From Gamsiella multidivaricata (lineage: Eukaryota > Mortierellomycota > Mortierellomycetes > Mortierellales > Mortierellaceae): a stretch of 64,000 bases of DNA. Positions 60,372 to 64,000 of this stretch are shown here, piece by piece (positions within the stretch are counted from its first letter, which is position 1; each line of letters starts with the position of its first letter). Position numbers and translations under genes: made by a program. The stretch spans positions 33,496 through 97,495 of the forward strand of contig NW_026251816.1 of the NCBI RefSeq assembly GCF_025024155.1, read 5' to 3'. The notes below the pieces were generated by a model that was not told the origin of the DNA, ran no database searches, and saw only the letters and a list, made by a program, of their open reading frames with translations.

Positions 60372-61242
60372 CTAAATGACGTCACTGAAGGCACTAAAAA
60401 GTCGTCCTCCCTTGCCTTGCCCTTGCTCTCGTCCCACTGCGCTACTCCTGCTGCTGCTGCTACTGCCCCCGGCTTCTGTGTGCGGCCTTGCGTCTTGCAT
60501 CCGAGGGTAGTGCCCATCCTTATCTACTGGTTTAAGATAGAGCGGTCGCTGTTGATGGAGTAAATGGCCATGTATCGCATTGCAGATGTTGTGTCCTGCC
60601 ATAATATCGCGGTGCATGGAAGTGCCGCAATTTAAGCAGTGTAGCCTACGGATCTCGGCCTGCCCGACAACTGCTCGCAGGTTGGACACTGTAGTATTCG
60701 TTCACTCCAACCGCGATGTATCCAAGTGACCTGGCCTATGTGAGCGTTAATAAATAAAAAAAGCATCAATAATATCAGTACTATATTCACAGTATCCAAA
60801 CATGATACAGATCTGCATAGACTACTTGTTTGATGGTAACAAAGTAGGACTGGAAGGACTCGTGCAATGAGGAAAGCCTAGTCTTTGCTGAGAACTTGCC
60901 TAGGCCGACTCCGATCCAAACCTTGCTAGTCCCATCCCTTTTTCTGCCGAGAAGACTCTCTGCAATGAGACTGTATTCGGTATCCCCCGCTCTTCTTGCG
61001 TCCCACTTGTGCATCTTGAACCGAATATTGCCGTTGTAGAACTCCTGTAGTAGCTCTTCCACTTTCTCCAGCTCTACGACATGGTTTGTGAAGCTATCGC
61101 CCTGACCACGTAGTGGTGACAGCTTAGTCTTAATGCTTCTGATGGATTCGATTCCATCGCCTGGCATGATATTCTTCTGCTCTTCCATCCTTACCGAGCG
61201 ACATATCATGTCATGGGCCCATATAATGAACCTTTTAGTCAT
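60372..61242 (-). pseudogene. Broken Fanzor copy, family B, left copy
   Basis: A partial Fanzor gene on the minus strand. Positions 61242-60826 encode the region before the zinc ribbon, with LEKVEELLQEFYNGN and LGKFSAKTRLSSLHESF. An intron (60825-60736) follows, then ARSLGYIAVGVNEYY, a damaged CPTCEQ, and LHCLNCGTSMHRDIMAGHNICN, the second CxxC with the RuvC-III Asp. The tail is Ser-rich (HTEAGGSSSSS). Two small deletions near 60680-60715, inside the zinc ribbon, shift the frame, and the N-terminal RuvC-I part is missing. It lines up throughout with the right-hand copy, including the intron position, so both come from one source. Its 3' end lies only about 110 bp from the MPC1 start codon. 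Confidence 0.8.
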
Positions 61243-61380
61243 TCAAGTCATGCTGCCGTACTGGTATGCCAAAATGGGGATCTTTCGCAAAGGGAGGATA
61301 TATACAGAATTGGTGATGGGGCGACTTCCGGGGTAGGGATCTGCAGCTTATCTTTTTCCGCTTATGAGTTGCACTTTTAT

Positions 61381-61521
61381 TAGTGATTCTCACCGGTGAA
61401 CGGTTAACCGCGGTGAACAATTTTTTTTTTTGAGATCTTTTCACCGGTGAATTCCACGTATGGTAATAGTTTTCTATATCACTGTATTTCACTGGTCTTT
61501 GTTCACCGGTGAGAATCACTA
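61381..61521. mobile_element. MITE with 19-21 bp perfect terminal inverted repeats
   Basis: The first 21 nt (TAGTGATTCTCACCGGTGAAC) are the exact reverse complement of the last 21. If the outer TA is the target duplication, the element is 137 bp with 19-bp inverted repeats, as expected for a Tc1/mariner-type MITE. The inside has no coding capacity and holds a third palindrome TTCACCGGTGAA at 61440-61451 and a degenerate one at about 61408-61418. The whole element can fold on itself. Confidence 0.85.
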
Positions 61522-61524
61522 GCC

Positions 61525-62829
61525 TTGAAAGAACCTCGGTCGGTTAGATATTGGCACCTTCCACAGGACGTCTTGCCTCATCGAATCGCATCCACCATCG
61601 GAGGCACGGACTATTACTCGACCGAGATTCGAAACGTTGTGGAGATCAGGCAAGATGTCGAAGATCTTTGGGGTTGTGAGCCGGAGCAGATTAAGGTTCT
61701 GGATCTCGACCTCGGCCAGTCGTGTGTGCTCCGAGCAATCGCGCTACTTTCCGAAAATGCTCGCGACAAAGGGGCTCTCGATATCACAGCGAGGAAGCAA
61801 GGCGACTCTGATACCGATGTGGACATGCAGGACCCTTGCGAAGGCTCAGCACTAGCTACTGACGATTATGATACCGATGTTGATATGGAGGGCCCTTGCG
61901 AAAGTTCAACACCAGCCCCTGCTCCAACGCTAGGCCCTGCTTCCGCCACCTACTACAACCTGGTTGTGAACCAGAAAGCCGTTTACCAGCCAATCTTCAA
62001 GCATCGACGCTGGATAGAAGAGCAAAAATAAATCGTCCCAGGCGACTGAATAGAATCCACCAGCGACATCGGGGCCAAGCTGCCACCACAGCGCGGTGAG
62101 GGAACCTGCTTGGTGATTTATCTTACGGAACTGGAGAAAGTACAGGTATGACTGAATGAGTTTTACAACGGCAATAATCGGCTCATGAAGCACAAGTGGG
62201 ACGTAATAATGGCAAGGGATGAAGATTCACGAAGCGTCTACTCAATGTACTTAGTAGGTCGATCGGCAGGAAGGGAGATGAAGTCAACAAGGTTATTATT
62301 AAGATCCGTCTAGGCAAATTTTCGATCAAGACGAGACTTTCATCTTTGCATGAGTCCTTCCAGTTGTATTTTGTTCAGAAGGTAAGGTACTACCACTGGA
62401 GATCCGAAGTCGCGTAAAATCGTTTTATGTTTTTATTGACTTTAACTTTATGCTAATGTACTCTAGGCCAGGTCCCTCGGTTACATCGTGGTTGGGGTGA
62501 ACGAGTCCTATACGTTCAATAAGTGTCCCTCTTGCAAGAAGTTTGTCGAACAGGTCGAGATCCGCAGAATATATTGCTCGAACTGCAAGAAACTCATGCA
62601 TCGTAATATCAGGGCTGGCCGCAACATATGCAATGTCATTCGTAACCATTTACTCCACCAAGAGCGACCATTGTATCTCCAGTCAGTAGATGAAAAAAGG
62701 AACTAGCCTTGGATGCAGCAAGATGTAAGGCCGCACACAGAAGCCGGAAGCAGCAGCAGCAGTAGAAGCGAGGTGGTTCAAAGGCGAGGGGAGCTGGTGG
62801 GCGCAGGCGAGCAGCCTCCATGGCAGGGC
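61525..62829 (+). pseudogene. Broken Fanzor copy, family B, right copy
   Basis: A longer but dead copy of the same Fanzor family as its neighbour. Positions 61525-62028 include KVLDLDLGQSCVLRAIAL, the RuvC-I strand, two DTDVDM acidic units and YYNLVVNQKAVYQPIFKHRR. Stops in the same frame lie at 62029-62031, 62047-62049 and 62149-62151, then a frameshift near 62265. LGKFSIKTRLSSLHESF follows, then an intron (62381-62466). The C-terminal zinc ribbon is intact: GVNESYTFNKCPSCKKFVE, CSNCKKLMHRNIRAGRNICN. The Asp of the RDxxAGxNI motif is Asn here. A TAG at 62704 replaces a residue expected as Tyr before PWMQ. The 5' end abuts the MITE, so the first part of the gene is lost or displaced. Confidence 0.82.
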
Positions 62830-63071
62830 TGCGAAAGTCCGTAGTAGACTAGATATCGAACCTGATGTGTGTCACAACCACACTATTTTCAAGAGTGTCC
62901 TGTGACCGCTTTCAGGATGTAAATTTCAGCACGGGCCACGCCACGTGGGAAATAACGTTACGCCACCGCCACCACATCCCAGAAAGAACGCGTCAATAAA
63001 GGGATGCCAACTGCTAGAGGTGTTCTCTTTACCCTTCACTCACACATCGCTAACCAGCCCTGACCATCATC

Positions 63072-64000
63072 ATGAGTGACAACACGTTCAGATTCTCTGA
63101 TCTCTACTTCTGCATGTTCCTATGCATTCTGTCCATCGTCCTCTCCCCTGCCTTCTTCGAGAACGGCCCAGAGCACCCTCCACGCCTGACAGAGCGACGT
63201 ACGATCAAACATAACGCGACAAAAGTGAACAGAATCACTGCTGTGAACACAGCCCCCAATTCTACTTCCAAAACGCCTGCCCCCTGTGTCCCCGCAGCGT
63301 CTACCCCTTGTGCCGCCGCAGATGCCGACATTCCACCCCAAGCGGCCACTGCCCCCGCTGATACTGAGAGCTCATCCCAAGCGAACACTGCCCCAGCCTC
63401 CAGTCTCCCACGTCGGCCTACAGCTGCTCCTCCACAGGACTATAGCGAGTTCTCTGCACACCTCAATGAGCTCGAAACCATGCTCGAGGAAGAAAACACC
63501 GGCGCGATCCCGACGGCCCTCCGGATTGGCCCACAGATTCAGGAACCTTTGAACAACAAGCGTGCATGGTCCTTGGTTGCACAGGAACATGTAGGCATCT
63601 CGTCGTCGATGTCATCCGAGTGCAGAGAATCCACTACGACTACCATTCCTCAAAGCACCGAGCTCTCCGCGAGCGCTACTTCATCCTCATCGTCGCCGCG
63701 GCCCTTCAAGAAAGTCAGGTTCTCCCCTGACACCTTCGAGCCTGCTGACAGCAGCGAATATCGCCGCTTATCAAAGAGACAGCGGGAGTCAAGCGAAGAG
63801 GCACAGGAAGCCCGGAGAAAGAGGCGCAGAATGGCAGCCATCAACAAAATGCTGGAAACCGAGCCGGCATACAGAATGGTACACCTTGTGAATATCGTCA
63901 CCCAGACCTCGACAGTGATCTTCGAGCCGAATCCAAAAGCAGGCACCAGGCGCAGCTCAGCCCGGCTCAGAGAAAGACCATCGAGCGCTATCTCTAGCGC
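63072..64000 (+). CDS. 5' part of an unrecognised gene, runs off the window
   Basis: The frame is open from ATG 63072 to the window end (309 codons, no stop), so the gene is cut by the edge. The N-terminus MSDNTFRFSDLYFCMFLCIL has a hydrophobic segment that may be a signal anchor or signal peptide (residues about 10-28). Then comes an A/P/T-rich stretch, an acidic helix (FSAHLNELETMLEEENTG), a Ser-rich part and a basic region (ARRKRRRMAAINKMLE) that looks like a nuclear-localisation signal. The motif KKVRFSP contains KVRF, a match to the RVxF docking site for protein phosphatase 1. I do not recognise the family, and a hydrophobic N-terminus with a basic nuclear-like region is an odd mix. Confidence 0.65.
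   Translation, partial: MSDNTFRFSDLYFCMFLCILSIVLSPAFFENGPEHPPRLTERRTIKHNATKVNRITAVNTAPNSTSKTPAPCVPAASTPCAAADADIPPQAATAPADTESSSQANTAPASSLPRRPTAAPPQDYSEFSAHLNELETMLEEENTGAIPTALRIGPQIQEPLNNKRAWSLVAQEHVGISSSMSSECRESTTTTIPQSTELSASATSSSSSPRPFKKVRFSPDTFEPADSSEYRRLSKRQRESSEEAQEARRKRRRMAAINKMLETEPAYRMVHLVNIVTQTSTVIFEPNPKAGTRRSSARLRERPSSAISS

Noticed and set aside
60372..62829. The Fanzor pair as a working RNA-guided system
   Set aside because: Both copies have frameshifts or stops and one lacks RuvC-I, so neither can make a full nuclease. Only fossil status is supported.

Overview
The window is eukaryotic, and most likely from an early-diverging filamentous fungus of the Mortierella type (Mortierellomycota or Mucoromycota). 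Genes are dense and on both strands. Nearly all are split by short GT-AG introns of about 60-370 nt. Several proteins carry long Q-, S-, N- or P-rich tracts. Remnants of DDE transposons and of Fanzor (eukaryotic TnpB-like) genes sit at both ends. The lineage is an inference from gene content and intron style; there is no rRNA marker here.

Layout. Positions 1-5.8 kb hold a decayed IS630/Tc1-like DDE transposase followed by a decayed Fanzor-type RNA-guided nuclease gene. Positions 5.8-59 kb are an ordinary gene-rich core: an UNC13/Munc13-like exocytosis protein (-), a cis-prenyltransferase for dolichol synthesis (+), condensin SMC2 (+), the SM protein VPS45 (-), lumazine synthase RIB4 (-), a Q-rich protein (-), a four-span membrane protein (-), separase ESP1 (-, 2709 aa), a secretory-pathway cyclophilin (-), a GT49-like glycosyltransferase (+), a TKL-like kinase apparently fused to ankyrin repeats (-), a polyQ LIM-domain-binding (LDB/SEUSS/Adn1-like) co-regulator (-), a mitochondrial RNase II-type exoribonuclease (+), a coiled-coil protein (-), a small 87-aa protein (-) and the mitochondrial pyruvate carrier subunit MPC1 (-). 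Positions 60.3-62.8 kb hold two broken copies of a second Fanzor family, head to head, with a 141-bp terminal-inverted-repeat element (MITE) between them. The last 0.9 kb is the 5' part of an unrecognised gene that runs off the window.

The genes form no single pathway. Two act in chromosome segregation (SMC2, separase), two in membrane fusion (UNC13-like, VPS45), two in glycosylation (cis-prenyltransferase, GT49-like) and two in mitochondria (DSS1-like, MPC1). Exon models were built by hand from splice consensus, frame continuity and family conservation; in every multi-exon model given, the exon lengths sum to a multiple of three.

The most notable items are the three Fanzor relics from two families, the TA-flanked MITE between two of them, and an apparent 4-nt microexon (followed by a 16-nt exon) in MPC1. 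All Fanzor copies seen are broken by stops or frameshifts, so they are fossils and not a working system.
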